Counted from the stretch's first letter, positions 54,612-64,000 are shown. The stretch: 64,000 nucleotides of DNA from SNAP01 sp049671745 (GCA_049671745.1 JBATVL010000073.1:1-64000); one strand, 5' to 3'. The notes: a model not told the origin generated them from the letters alone. Numbers and translations: made by a program.

Positions 54612-55907
54612 ATGACAGGCATTTCAAAACTCTCAAGCAGGTTATTGCTTGCAATAATCCTTATATCTCTATTCTCATCCTGTTCTTCAAATGTTAAACC
54701 AGAAAAAGTAATAAAAGAAAAGCCATATAAATATGCATCTATGAAAGATGGTATTTTGCATCTAGATTTAAAGGAAGCTAGTAAACATTCTGGTGATATC
54801 AAGCTTTCTCAAATTTGTGATTCTATTATTTATATTCCTTTAGAGACTAATAAAAATTGCTTATTAGGAGGTGTCTTAAAACTTATTATAGACAATAATG
54901 ACATGTTTATAGGATATTCTTGGGGTTTATATCATTTTGATATTAATGGAAAGTTTATTAACCAATTAGGTAGAAAGGGAAGAGGTCCTGGTGAATATGT
55001 GTGTACTGATTTTTGTGTTAATAAGAAAGATGATATTGTTTACGCAAAAGCAAATTATAGAGATTGTCTTTATAAATTTTCGTATGAAGGTAAATTTTTG
55101 GATAGTAAATTAAAGATAACTGATAGTGCTGATAATCTTGTTTATAATGAAGACAATAAATCTATTATGTCAGGAATGACTTATGAGTTACAAACGTCAA
55201 AGAATGCCAAAGCTGCTTATGATATTTTTAAAGAACGTAATTTAAATGGCGAAATTATAAAGATTGTAAAAAGTAAATATTACCCTAATGAATTTGGAGT
55301 TCAATCACGAAGTTATTCTCTATGTTTAGGAGGAAATAAGCATTATATGTACAGGGACAATTTTAGATTTAATGAAATGTCATGTGATACACTTTTTGAA
55401 TATTCTAATAAACAAATTTTACCAAAATTAATTCTTAATAACGCTGAATATAAGCCTAAGTTTACTTATGATTTATTTAAGATCCTATGGGACAATCTAG
55501 TAAAATCTAATGGCAAGGAACATATAAAGATGAGTCATACTGATAGAAATGTACCATTTAATGTTGTTCGTGGTGAGTCAGATAGATACATATTTATTTC
55601 TTATTTTGAGAAATTCATTTACGATAAGAAAGTCAAAGAGTTATTATGTCTAGAATCAGCAACTGGCAAGATTAATCGCAAACTGATTAATGATTTTGAT
55701 GGTATTTATGATTTCTGGCCAAAGAAGATTGTTAACAATAAATATTTATATTCTTATATTTCTGCTGTAGATTTCTTAGAGAAATATAATGATGTGAAAG
55801 ATAATGTTAATTGTGATACTGTTTATAAGAAGAGATTAAAGCAGATAGCAGATGAAATTACAGAGGAATCCAATCCAATACTAATGCTTGCTCGTTTAAA
55901 GAAATAA
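54612..55907 (+). CDS. 6-bladed beta-propeller lipoprotein, paralogue 2
   Basis: The 431-residue precursor is a paralogue of the gene before it: a near-identical N-terminus with lipobox (LFSSCSS) and KVIKEKPYKYASMKDG, IPLETNKNCLLGG, GRKGRGPGEYVCTDF, and the tail TEESNPILMLARLKK. The middle is much more diverged, so blades vary while signal and tail stay fixed. It forms an operon with the third propeller gene 25 bases downstream. Confidence 0.88.
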   Translation: MTGISKLSSRLLLAIILISLFSSCSSNVKPEKVIKEKPYKYASMKDGILHLDLKEASKHSGDIKLSQICDSIIYIPLETNKNCLLGGVLKLIIDNNDMFIGYSWGLYHFDINGKFINQLGRKGRGPGEYVCTDFCVNKKDDIVYAKANYRDCLYKFSYEGKFLDSKLKITDSADNLVYNEDNKSIMSGMTYELQTSKNAKAAYDIFKERNLNGEIIKIVKSKYYPNEFGVQSRSYSLCLGGNKHYMYRDNFRFNEMSCDTLFEYSNKQILPKLILNNAEYKPKFTYDLFKILWDNLVKSNGKEHIKMSHTDRNVPFNVVRGESDRYIFISYFEKFIYDKKVKELLCLESATGKINRKLINDFDGIYDFWPKKIVNNKYLYSYISAVDFLEKYNDVKDNVNCDTVYKKRLKQIADEITEESNPILMLARLKK

Positions 55908-55932
55908 AATAATTTTTATAATAAATATATAT

Positions 55933-57036
55933 ATGAAAAAGTTAAAATACCTAAGTTTTCTGTTTTTAGTAATGTCTGCCTGTACTAGTATTAAGGAAGA
56001 GATACCAGTTTTAGATGTAGAATCTGCCATCAATAATCCTGTAGAATTTGATTTAAAAGATTATGTTGAATCCACAAAATATATTGCTCTAGAAACAAAG
56101 AAAGAATGTTTACTTTCTGCTTTGGGAAGTGTGCATTTTTATGGAAAAGATATTTATCTCTCAACACGCACTGATATATATAAATTCTCAGAATCAGGAA
56201 AGTTCATAAAACAGTTAGGACGACATGGGCGAGGACCAGGGGAATATAATTATATCTTCGATTTGTCAATAAATAGAATGAAGCAAGAATTATGTGTTTC
56301 AGATTATAAATATATTGTAAGATATGATACTACTGGAAATTTTATTGCAAAGAATAAAATGGAAAACCCTACCGGTATTGCTACTGTTCAGATTAATAAA
56401 GATGGTCTTTATTTTTTAAGACATTCACATTCTCCTAAAGACACTGTTGCCATAGATATTTTTGATAAAGATTTTAAATTAGTAAAGAAAATTAAGAATT
56501 CTATTGTTAGGCAGGTGGGTACTAACTGGCAAGCTAGAATGTCGGAATATGATGGGAAGTTTTTTTACAGTTCATTAGTTAATGATACTATTTTTTCTGT
56601 AGATAAAAAGCTAGAAAACCATCCTGAAATGATATTGAATTTTGGTAAATATAAATCAGCTCCCTCTGATATTGACTATTTTAATAAGAATTTAAGAAAT
56701 GTTTATACATCTGATTCGTATATTATAGGAGATAATCTTATGGTTTTAGATCTTAGATCAAAAAGAGAGTCTTGTGGTCTTATGTTGTATTTCGATAAGT
56801 TGAATAAACTTATTCATCCTATATATACAAAGGAATCGAGTTACTATGGAGTAATGATGTCTGGTTTAGAATGGCATATAAAAGATGCTATTAATGGTAA
56901 TTTTATCTTTTCTATAGATCCTGTAGAATTGTTAGAGAATATAGATAAGATAGAGGATAGGGAATTAAAAACTATTGCTGAGAATATAACTGAAGAATCT
57001 AATCCAGTTTTAGCTGTTGTTAGAATTAAAGGATAA
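55933..57036 (+). CDS. 6-bladed beta-propeller lipoprotein, paralogue 3
   Basis: The 367-residue precursor has a lipobox (FLVMSACTS, Cys near 17), then the family marks YIALETKKECLLS and QLGRHGRGPGEYNY and the tail TEESNPVLAVVRIKG. It lacks the KVIKEKPYKYASMKDG block of the other two and its own operator, so it is more distant and depends on the promoter of paralogue 2. Confidence 0.87.
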   Translation: MKKLKYLSFLFLVMSACTSIKEEIPVLDVESAINNPVEFDLKDYVESTKYIALETKKECLLSALGSVHFYGKDIYLSTRTDIYKFSESGKFIKQLGRHGRGPGEYNYIFDLSINRMKQELCVSDYKYIVRYDTTGNFIAKNKMENPTGIATVQINKDGLYFLRHSHSPKDTVAIDIFDKDFKLVKKIKNSIVRQVGTNWQARMSEYDGKFFYSSLVNDTIFSVDKKLENHPEMILNFGKYKSAPSDIDYFNKNLRNVYTSDSYIIGDNLMVLDLRSKRESCGLMLYFDKLNKLIHPIYTKESSYYGVMMSGLEWHIKDAINGNFIFSIDPVELLENIDKIEDRELKTIAENITEESNPVLAVVRIKG

Positions 57037-57132
57037 AATATGTCAAAATATACATGAAGAATAGATTCCTTTCTCGTATAAAGGCAAGAATTTCTCGTAT
57101 AAGAACCAACTGAATTATAGTAAATATACTTA

Positions 57133-57278
57133 TTTCCTGTGTTTTACCTGATGTTTTTCTGATGATCCTCTGATATAAATCAGAGAAAGATCACAGGAAG
57201 ATCACAGAAAGAACACAGGAAGATCATTGTTCAAGGCTGTTTGTTGGCTCTTAATGGGCTTATATTTGGCTTTTATCT
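57133..57278. repeat. 11-bp-phased inverted repeat array (right copy)
   Basis: In the 441-bp gap 57037-57477, four 11-bp units stand in tandem at 57184-57227 (AGAAAGATCAC, AGGAAGATCAC, AGAAAGAACAC, AGGAAGATCAT). To their left, 57133-57174 reads as about three and a half inverted 11-bp units (TGTTTTACCTG, ATGTTTTTCTG, ATGATCCTCTG), with the two arms meeting at CTCTGAT-ATAA-ATCAGAG. Just after, GGCT recurs four times at exact 11-bp steps (57235, 57246, 57257, 57268). The layout matches that at 1261-1360. Confidence 0.8.
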
Positions 57279-57386
57279 TCGAATTGTGTTATTTTTTTTC
57301 TATTTTCTTAGTTATTCTTTCTTACTATTATTAATAGTAGACTGTTATAAGACATATTTAAGTAAATAGTTTCAACAAACATTAGT

Positions 57387-57406
57387 ATAACTAGCAAAAT
57401 AGTTAT
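57387..57406. promoter_or_regulatory. palindromic operator, copy 3
   Basis: ATAACTA-GCAAAA-TAGTTAT, identical in both arms and in spacer length to copies 1 and 2, 71 bases before the adaptor gene of the efflux operon. Confidence 0.75.
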
Positions 57407-57477
57407 ATCTTCGAGGTAAACAAAAATATTTACCTCTTTTTGTGAAATAGAAATAGCATATAACTAGTTTAAATAGC

Positions 57478-58536
57478 ATGAAAATAAACAATATAATAAT
57501 CGGATTATCGGCATTAGCTTTTGTGGCATGTACAAATGCAAAAAGCGAGGAGAAAACTTACGCTAAGATAGATTCTAAGCAAGAGCTTGTTAAAGTAAAG
57601 ACTATTAAGTCAAAACTAGATAAGTTTAAGTTAGAATTGGTATGTAATGGTAAAGCAGTAGCGTCAAAGAAAGCAAGTTTAGCGTTTATTATATCAGATA
57701 TAGTTAAGAGTGTAAAAGTAAGAAATGGCGATAGAGTCAAAAAAGGTCAATTACTTGCTTCTCTTGATACTTATAAATCTGAACAATTACTTAGAACAGC
57801 CGATCTATCTCTTCGTAAATCTAAATTAGAGCTTGAGAATGAACTTATAAGCAATGGTTATAAGTTTAAAGATACAGCAAAAGTGTCGAAAAAGATATTC
57901 GATATAATGAAATTGCGCTCAGGTTATACTGCAGCTACAGATGCTTACAGTAAAGCTATTCATGACTATAAACACACAAATATATATGCTCCATTCTCAG
58001 GACTTATAGCAGATATGGATGTAAAGGAATGTAATCCTTCAGCAGAGTACAAGAAATTCTGTTTACTTCTAGATGATTCTAATATGGAAATTGTTTTTGA
58101 TGTTCTAGAAACAGAGATTTCTTACCTTAAGAAAGGAATGAAAGTAGAGGCTAGTTCTTTTGCTGATCAGTCAATACATCTTTTTGGTAAGATTATAGAA
58201 ATAAATCCTAAGATAGATGAGAATGGAATGGTAAAGCTTAAGGCTTTGATTGACAATAAAGGTTCTCGTCTAGTAGATGGAATGAATATAAGTTTAAAAG
58301 TAAAAAGAGAAATAGACAATAGTTTGATTGTTCCTAAATCAGCAGTTCTTGCTCGTCAAGGTAAGAAGATAGTCTTTGTATATGTAGATGGAGAAGCAAT
58401 CTGGAAATATGTAACTACAGGTTTTGAGAATAGTACACAGGTAAGTATCACCAAAGGTCTAAAGGTAGGAGAAGAAGTTATCTATGAGAATAATTTAGGA
58501 CTAGCACACCAAACAAAGGTTATCTTAAATAATTAA
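57478..58536 (+). CDS. RND efflux periplasmic adaptor (lipoprotein)
   Basis: The 352-residue membrane fusion protein has a lipobox (GLSALAFVACTN, Cys near 18), a barrel-sandwich half (VRNGDRVKKGQLLASLDTYK), a short helical hairpin, the other lipoyl half (IYAPFSGLIADMDVKECNP), and beta-barrel and membrane-proximal domains (LIVPKSAVLARQGKKIVFVYVDGEA, in parts). It connects the RND pump to an outer-membrane channel. No TolC-type gene is visible before the window ends. Confidence 0.92.
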   Translation: MKINNIIIGLSALAFVACTNAKSEEKTYAKIDSKQELVKVKTIKSKLDKFKLELVCNGKAVASKKASLAFIISDIVKSVKVRNGDRVKKGQLLASLDTYKSEQLLRTADLSLRKSKLELENELISNGYKFKDTAKVSKKIFDIMKLRSGYTAATDAYSKAIHDYKHTNIYAPFSGLIADMDVKECNPSAEYKKFCLLLDDSNMEIVFDVLETEISYLKKGMKVEASSFADQSIHLFGKIIEINPKIDENGMVKLKALIDNKGSRLVDGMNISLKVKREIDNSLIVPKSAVLARQGKKIVFVYVDGEAIWKYVTTGFENSTQVSITKGLKVGEEVIYENNLGLAHQTKVILNN

Positions 58537-58586
58537 AGATTAACAAGAATAAAATTCTCTTAGTTACTAACTCATAATCCACAAAA

Positions 58587-61500
58587 GTGAAGCTTTCATC
58601 TTTTTCAGTAAATACAGTTTTTATAGTTTTAATGCTATGGGGGATTTGTCTTATACCTCACTTGTCGGTAAAGTTATATCCTTCGCCCAACACAAATAAC
58701 ATTTGTATCTCATACTCATGGAGAGATTCTAATGCCGAACTTGTAGAATCGGAGATTACTTCTAAAATAGAAGCAAATATCTCACGAATAAAAGGAATAA
58801 AAGACATACGCTCTAAAACTTATTACGGTGGTGGATATATAGACCTTCAGATAGATAAGGACAATGATATAGATGTAGTAAGACTAGAAATATCTTCTAT
58901 TCTAAGATCTATCAAAAATAAATTACCTAAAGGCATGAGACTTTACCCATTAAGGGAGGAAAGTAATCATAGTGATAACGACGAGGATGCTCTTTTATTG
59001 GGATATGTAATAACAGGACCAGGAACAACACTTGATGTAGCAAATTATGCCAAGGAGAATATTAGTCCTATTATTAGACAAACAAAAGGTGTAAAACAGG
59101 TTAATATAACAGGTTACGAACCATTTGAATGGGTACTTGAATATGACAAGAAAATACTTAAAAGCCTAGGTCTTAGGTCTGCTGATTTATATTTTGCGAT
59201 AAATAATTTCTACACACATAAAGATGCTGGAAAAGTTCTTGTTAGTAAAGGAACAAGTAATGAATATTCATATGTTTTAATTACAGGAGATGGTGGTCTT
59301 GACAAATCTGAAATTAAAGAAATAATTGTTAAGAAAGTAGGAAGTAGAATTATACGCCTTAAGGATATTGTTAAAATCTCATATAAAGAAAAGGCCCCAC
59401 GCTTATATTACCGTATTAACGGTTTAAACAGGATTAATATAAACATATATGTAGAATCCTCTGTTAATAGAATAGACAAAGCAGCAGAATTAAAATCTAT
59501 TATAGATGGACTTTCAGAGTCAATGCCTGATGGTTATTCTCTTAATATGTCACAAGATTCAACCGAAGAACTTAAAGAAAAGATAGGTACAATTGTTTTT
59601 AGAACATGTCTTACTATACTTATCCTTCTTAGCTTTGTTTTGATTATAAGTAGGAATCTCAAATACTTGGCTATAATCAGCATAAGTCTTCTAGCAAACA
59701 TACTCATCTCTTTTGTATTTTATTATTTCTTAGAAGTGGAAATAAATATTTATACAATGGCCGGTATAACAGTCTCTTTAGGAATCATTATAGACAATGT
59801 AATAGTGATGGCCGATCATTTACGTTTCCATAAAGACAAGAAGGTCTTTTTAGCTATTCTTGCAGCTACATTAACAACTCTTGGGGCATTATGGGTGGTT
59901 TTCGGAATGGGAGATTCTGTTATGGGAAACATTAAAGGTTTCTCTATGGTTATATTACTTAACCTCTCTGTCTCACTAGCTATTTCTCTGTTTTTTGTAC
60001 CGGCTCTTATGGACAAAATAGATATTAGAAAGAAAAGCGACAAGAGTTTAATGAAAGCAAGAAGAAGAATAATACTATTCAATAAATACTATTTCAAAGT
60101 ATTATGTTTTGTTAAGAGATGGAAAGTGATATTTATTTTGCTTGCTATATTTGGTTTTGGTACTCCTATATACATGCTACCACGAGAAGTTGAAGGCGAT
60201 AAATGGTATGATGATTTGTATAATAATACAATAGGAAGTAAATTCTATGGAGATATAAAACCATACGTAGACAAATGTCTGGGAGGATCACTTCGTCTTT
60301 TCACAAACAATATGAGCAGTGAATCATATAGAAGAAACAAAGATAGAAGAACTCAGCTTTATGTAAGTCTATATATGGCTCATGGCGCAACAATGAAGCA
60401 AATGAATGAAGCTATCAAACGATATGAGAATTTCATTGCCTCCTTTGATGAGATAGAGAAATTTACAGCCTATTCACGTTCAGCTAATTATGCAAGAATA
60501 AATATTCTTTTCAAAAAGGAATATGAGGATACTGGATTTCCAAAACAACTACAGAATAAATTAGGCGATTATGCTAACTCTATAGGTAATGCCAATACAT
60601 CTATTAGTGGTTTAGAGAAATCGTTTTCAAATAATACTTATAATCAAAACTGGAGGAATTCAATTATTAAGCTTACTGGATATAACTATAGAAAGATTAT
60701 TTCTTATTGTGAAACTGTAAAAGAAAAATTAGAGCAGAGATCTAGGGTACAAAAGTTAGTTATAGGCAATGATCCCCATGCTAGTACAGAAAGAGGTTTC
60801 CAAATAAAAGTTGATAGATTTAAACTAGCTAAAAACAATACGGATATAGGCAATATGCTTTATAACCTACAGCAAATTGCATCTTCATACGACCTCCCTA
60901 CAAGTGCATATATAAATGATAAGATGTGCGATCTTGTTATTAGAGAGAAAAACAAAGGAAGAATGAGTATTTGGGAGCTTAATAATATGCCTTTGCAGAC
61001 TAAGACATCTGTATATAAATTATCAGATGTAGGAACTATTTCTGAAGAAGGAGAGAGCAAAACAATAATACGTCACAATCAAGAATATGAAGTCTCTATA
61101 GCTTATGATTATGTAGGTAGTTCTAAGCTTGCAAAGAGAATACGTAAACGAGAGGTTAAAAATCTAAATAAAATATTACCTATAGGTTTTAAGGCAGAGG
61201 ATGATTCTGAGCATAGATACTTCTTTTCTAAAGACACAGGTGTTAAGGTGGTATATATCCTTTTAGCTTTTGTGATTATCTTCTTTATATGCTCTATACT
61301 GCTTGAATCCTTAAAACAGGCCTTAGCAATTATAATACTAGTTCCCATATCTTTTATAGGTTCATTCTTAGCTTTCTATCTCTTTGAAGTAGAGTTTGGA
61401 GAGGGAGGATATGCTTCTTTCATTCTATTATGTGGACTATTAGTTAACTCAGCTTTATATATAATTAACGATTACAACAATAAGATTAGATGTGGTAGAG

Positions 61501-61721
61501 TACTTGGTATCTCTACTTATATACGAGCATTTAATTCTAAGATAATACCAATATTCTTAACTATAGCCTCAACAATATTGGGTTTCATACCTTTCTTAAT
61601 AGGTAGTGACACTTCAGGTTTCTGGTTTAGTATAGCAGTTGGAACAATGAGTGGTTTAATCTTTTCTGTAGTAGTACTTTTATTCTATCTACCAATGTTT
61701 ATGCCACTTAAACGCAAATAA
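58587..61721 (+). CDS. RND efflux permease 1
   Basis: The 1044-residue pump has the twofold RND layout: a membrane helix at 8-27, a large periplasmic domain, helices around 330-480, then the second half. The helix-4 proton-relay motif reads GIIIDNVIVMADH, with one Asp where AcrB has Asp-Asp. A GTG at 58587 is the only usable start because an in-frame stop lies 12 bases upstream and later ATG codons would remove helix 1. Sequence of the periplasmic domains is quite divergent from AcrB and CusA. It lies 50 bases after the adaptor gene. Confidence 0.92.
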   Translation: MKLSSFSVNTVFIVLMLWGICLIPHLSVKLYPSPNTNNICISYSWRDSNAELVESEITSKIEANISRIKGIKDIRSKTYYGGGYIDLQIDKDNDIDVVRLEISSILRSIKNKLPKGMRLYPLREESNHSDNDEDALLLGYVITGPGTTLDVANYAKENISPIIRQTKGVKQVNITGYEPFEWVLEYDKKILKSLGLRSADLYFAINNFYTHKDAGKVLVSKGTSNEYSYVLITGDGGLDKSEIKEIIVKKVGSRIIRLKDIVKISYKEKAPRLYYRINGLNRININIYVESSVNRIDKAAELKSIIDGLSESMPDGYSLNMSQDSTEELKEKIGTIVFRTCLTILILLSFVLIISRNLKYLAIISISLLANILISFVFYYFLEVEINIYTMAGITVSLGIIIDNVIVMADHLRFHKDKKVFLAILAATLTTLGALWVVFGMGDSVMGNIKGFSMVILLNLSVSLAISLFFVPALMDKIDIRKKSDKSLMKARRRIILFNKYYFKVLCFVKRWKVIFILLAIFGFGTPIYMLPREVEGDKWYDDLYNNTIGSKFYGDIKPYVDKCLGGSLRLFTNNMSSESYRRNKDRRTQLYVSLYMAHGATMKQMNEAIKRYENFIASFDEIEKFTAYSRSANYARINILFKKEYEDTGFPKQLQNKLGDYANSIGNANTSISGLEKSFSNNTYNQNWRNSIIKLTGYNYRKIISYCETVKEKLEQRSRVQKLVIGNDPHASTERGFQIKVDRFKLAKNNTDIGNMLYNLQQIASSYDLPTSAYINDKMCDLVIREKNKGRMSIWELNNMPLQTKTSVYKLSDVGTISEEGESKTIIRHNQEYEVSIAYDYVGSSKLAKRIRKREVKNLNKILPIGFKAEDDSEHRYFFSKDTGVKVVYILLAFVIIFFICSILLESLKQALAIIILVPISFIGSFLAFYLFEVEFGEGGYASFILLCGLLVNSALYIINDYNNKIRCGRVLGISTYIRAFNSKIIPIFLTIASTILGFIPFLIGSDTSGFWFSIAVGTMSGLIFSVVVLLFYLPMFMPLKRK

Positions 61722-61760
61722 TAGACTAATATCTTATAAGTTTAATTTTACACAAGATAC

Positions 61761-64000
61761 ATGATACGCTTTTTATTAAAACGTCCTATAGCCGTAGTAA
61801 TGGCAACAATAGCTTTTGTTGTTTTAGGATTAGTTGCTTCTTTCAGACTACCTATCTCTTTAATGCCAGATGTGGACATTCCCGAGATAAGTATTCACCT
61901 TACTAGAGATGATGCTTCTGCAAAAGAGGTGGAAAATACTATTATTTCTGTTCTGCGTTCTCGTCTGCAACAGACCTCAAACCTTAGAAAGATAGAGACT
62001 AAATCCAGTGATGGTAGTGGTCTTGTCACTCTTAGTTTTGATTATGGTACTTCTATCGATTACGCATTCATTGCAGTAAACGAGAAGGTAGATGCTGCCA
62101 TGAACGATCTTCCCAAAGACTTAGAAAGACCAGTTATTATTAAAGCTTCGGCCTCTGATATTCCTGTCTTTTATATTAATATGAGTCTTAAAGAAAAGGT
62201 AGATGAATCAAAATTCTTAGATTTCTGTGAGTTCTCTGAATCAGTAATAAAGAAACGACTAGAACAACTCTCAGATGTTGCTATGGTTGACATGAGTGGT
62301 TTAATCTTACCTGAGTTATATATCTTACCTGATGAGGCAAAGATGAAAAGTCTGCGAATAACTCAAGAACAACTACGTAATGCCATAGAAGACAATAACA
62401 AGGTGGCAGGAAGTTTAACAATTCGTGATGGATATTACCAATATAGCATACGTTTTGTATCAGAACTGGTTACTCAACAGGATGTAGAAAATGTGTATCT
62501 TAATATAAATGGACGATTAGTTCAGATTAAAGAAATAGCAGAGATAGGTATACGTTCTAAGAACAAAAGAGGAATGTTTTTAAATGGAGACAAACAAGCT
62601 GTAAGTCTAGCCATTATAAAACAATCTAATGCCCGAATGTCTAATATGAAAGATAAGGTTAGCGATCTGCTTACTCATTTTAAAGAAGACTATCCTGATA
62701 TAGATTTTAAATTATCACGAGATCAAGCACTTCTGTTAGATTATTCAATCACCAACCTTAGACAGTCGCTTATAGTGGGTATTGTTCTTGCCATAGTAGT
62801 TATGCTTTTCTTTTTAAAAGATGGTAGATCGCCTATAATCATTGGTATTTCGGTGCCTATCTCAGTGGTTATTTCATTGCTCTTCTTCCAATATCTTGGA
62901 TTATCTATAAATACTATTTCTCTTTCAGGACTAATAATGGGGGTAGGAATGATGATAGATAACTCCATTATTGTTATAGATAATATTAATCAGTGTAGAG
63001 ACAGAGGACTCAGTCTTTTTGAGTCATGTGCCATTGGAACAAAAGAGATCATTCGACCTCTTATTTCATCTGTATTAACTACATGTGCTGTGTTTATACC
63101 TTTGATATTCTTAAGTGGACTTGCAGGGGCTTTATTTTATGATCAGGCTATGGCTGTAACTATAGGACTGTTTGTATCTCTTGTGGTTTCTGTAACTATA
63201 GTACCTGTTGTTTTTAATATCATATTTAGGAATGCCAAGGAAGGACGTTTTGACCGTTTTGTAAAGAAGATTTCTTTAAAGAATCCAGAAAAATATTACT
63301 CAATAGTTTACGACTATCTTTTTAAATTTAGAAGGCGATTCTTAATGTCTTGTATTTTACTTCTTGCTATAGGAGCATTAGTAGCCACTGTTATTAAGAA
63401 AGAAAGAATGCCTCAACTAGAGTTAGTAGAGATGATTGTTAAAACAGACTGGAACTCCAGTATACATATAGATGAAAATAGAAGAAGGGTAGATGATATT
63501 ATATCTCTTTATTCTTCACAAGCAGAAGAAATGTCGGCTCATCTAGGAGAGAAAATGTTCCTTTTATCAAGAGATAAAAACCAAAATACTAACGAAGCTG
63601 AGATATATGTCAAAGCTAAGGATAATGCTAGTTTACTCTCTCTACTTGCAAAAATACGTCTACATATAAATGAGAAATACCCAGAGGCTAAGGTAGACTT
63701 AATGAAGGTGGATAATATCTTTGAACAAATGTTTAAAGATGAAGAAGCTCCCTTAGTCGTTTTTATTAGTGGACAATCAAGAGATGCCGTTCCTGATATA
63801 AAAAGAGTAAATAAATTCATTGATGAACTTGGTGCTGAAATACCTTCTTTAAACTTAAGTTACCCTTCATCTGTAGAAAGAATACTTGTGCAATTACAGC
63901 CAGAGAAGATTAATCTTTATAATGTTTCTCAGTCCAATCTTATTGCTTGCTTAGAGAAGAGTATATCTAAATCTAATGTTAGTGTTCTGCGTACTGGATC
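61761..64000 (+). CDS. RND efflux permease 2, cut by window end
   Basis: The frame opens at ATG 61761 (MIRFLLKRPIAVVMATIAF) and stays open to the last base, about 746 codons, so roughly the C-terminal 280 residues are missing. The first helix, LRLPISLMPDVDIPEI-type start of the periplasmic domain (FRLPISLMPDVDIPE) and helix-4 motif GMMIDNSIIVIDN are classical for RND pumps of the AcrB/MdtB type. Two RND permeases after one adaptor recall MdtBC, where the two form a heterotrimer. The gene starts 39 bases after the first permease. Confidence 0.93.
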   Translation, partial: MIRFLLKRPIAVVMATIAFVVLGLVASFRLPISLMPDVDIPEISIHLTRDDASAKEVENTIISVLRSRLQQTSNLRKIETKSSDGSGLVTLSFDYGTSIDYAFIAVNEKVDAAMNDLPKDLERPVIIKASASDIPVFYINMSLKEKVDESKFLDFCEFSESVIKKRLEQLSDVAMVDMSGLILPELYILPDEAKMKSLRITQEQLRNAIEDNNKVAGSLTIRDGYYQYSIRFVSELVTQQDVENVYLNINGRLVQIKEIAEIGIRSKNKRGMFLNGDKQAVSLAIIKQSNARMSNMKDKVSDLLTHFKEDYPDIDFKLSRDQALLLDYSITNLRQSLIVGIVLAIVVMLFFLKDGRSPIIIGISVPISVVISLLFFQYLGLSINTISLSGLIMGVGMMIDNSIIVIDNINQCRDRGLSLFESCAIGTKEIIRPLISSVLTTCAVFIPLIFLSGLAGALFYDQAMAVTIGLFVSLVVSVTIVPVVFNIIFRNAKEGRFDRFVKKISLKNPEKYYSIVYDYLFKFRRRFLMSCILLLAIGALVATVIKKERMPQLELVEMIVKTDWNSSIHIDENRRRVDDIISLYSSQAEEMSAHLGEKMFLLSRDKNQNTNEAEIYVKAKDNASLLSLLAKIRLHINEKYPEAKVDLMKVDNIFEQMFKDEEAPLVVFISGQSRDAVPDIKRVNKFIDELGAEIPSLNLSYPSSVERILVQLQPEKINLYNVSQSNLIACLEKSISKSNVSVLRTG

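Overview
The window is AT-rich (roughly 30% GC by eye) and reads as a chromosomal segment of a Bacteroidota member, most likely order Bacteroidales. The support is the purH-mreB-mreC-mreD-mrdA-rodA operon, lipoproteins with a Cys lipobox, 6-bladed beta-propeller lipoproteins, a TGS/uridine-kinase fusion, and several start sites preceded by the Bacteroidota -7 promoter motif TAnnTTTG. Genus and species cannot be told from the sequence alone. I saw no rRNA, tRNA, CRISPR array or transposase gene.

Region 1 (1-13.0 kb) is an accessory, defence-type island. It holds two DUF6266-like genes, a convergent subtilisin-like protease / AAA+ ATPase pair resembling the IetAS anti-phage system, a protein with three RidA domains in a row bracketed by a 26-bp direct repeat, a membrane-anchored KAP P-loop NTPase resembling the Tmn defence class, a frameshifted gene of unknown function, and a split HipB-HipS-HipT toxin-antitoxin operon. 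Five palindromic sites at an exact 40-bp pitch lie in front of hipB. The island ends in the truncated 3' remnant of a YgjP-type metallopeptidase gene.

Region 2 (13.0-52.9 kb) is ordinary core genome: an ABC exporter, a DEAD-box helicase, a complete phosphate operon (porin-pstSCAB-phoU-phoB-phoR), argS, an NSS transporter, typA/bipA, guaA, the purH-mreBCD-mrdA-rodA cell-shape operon, greA, a HIT protein, a thioesterase, a nucleoside kinase, a zinc-type CDF exporter, uvrA, phnA and rluF. Convergent pairs are mostly separated by clear bidirectional hairpin terminators.

Region 3 (53.0-64.0 kb) is an envelope module: three 6-bladed beta-propeller lipoproteins (two of them a tandem duplication including promoter and terminator), then an RND efflux system with a lipoprotein adaptor and two permeases in a row, the second cut by the window end. 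An identical 20-bp palindrome, ATAACTA-N6-TAGTTAT, precedes the first lipoprotein gene, the second lipoprotein gene and the efflux operon, so one regulator probably controls all three. The gap before the efflux operon holds an 11-bp-phased inverted repeat array that matches, in unit length, copy number and layout, another array near the left end at about 1.26-1.36 kb.
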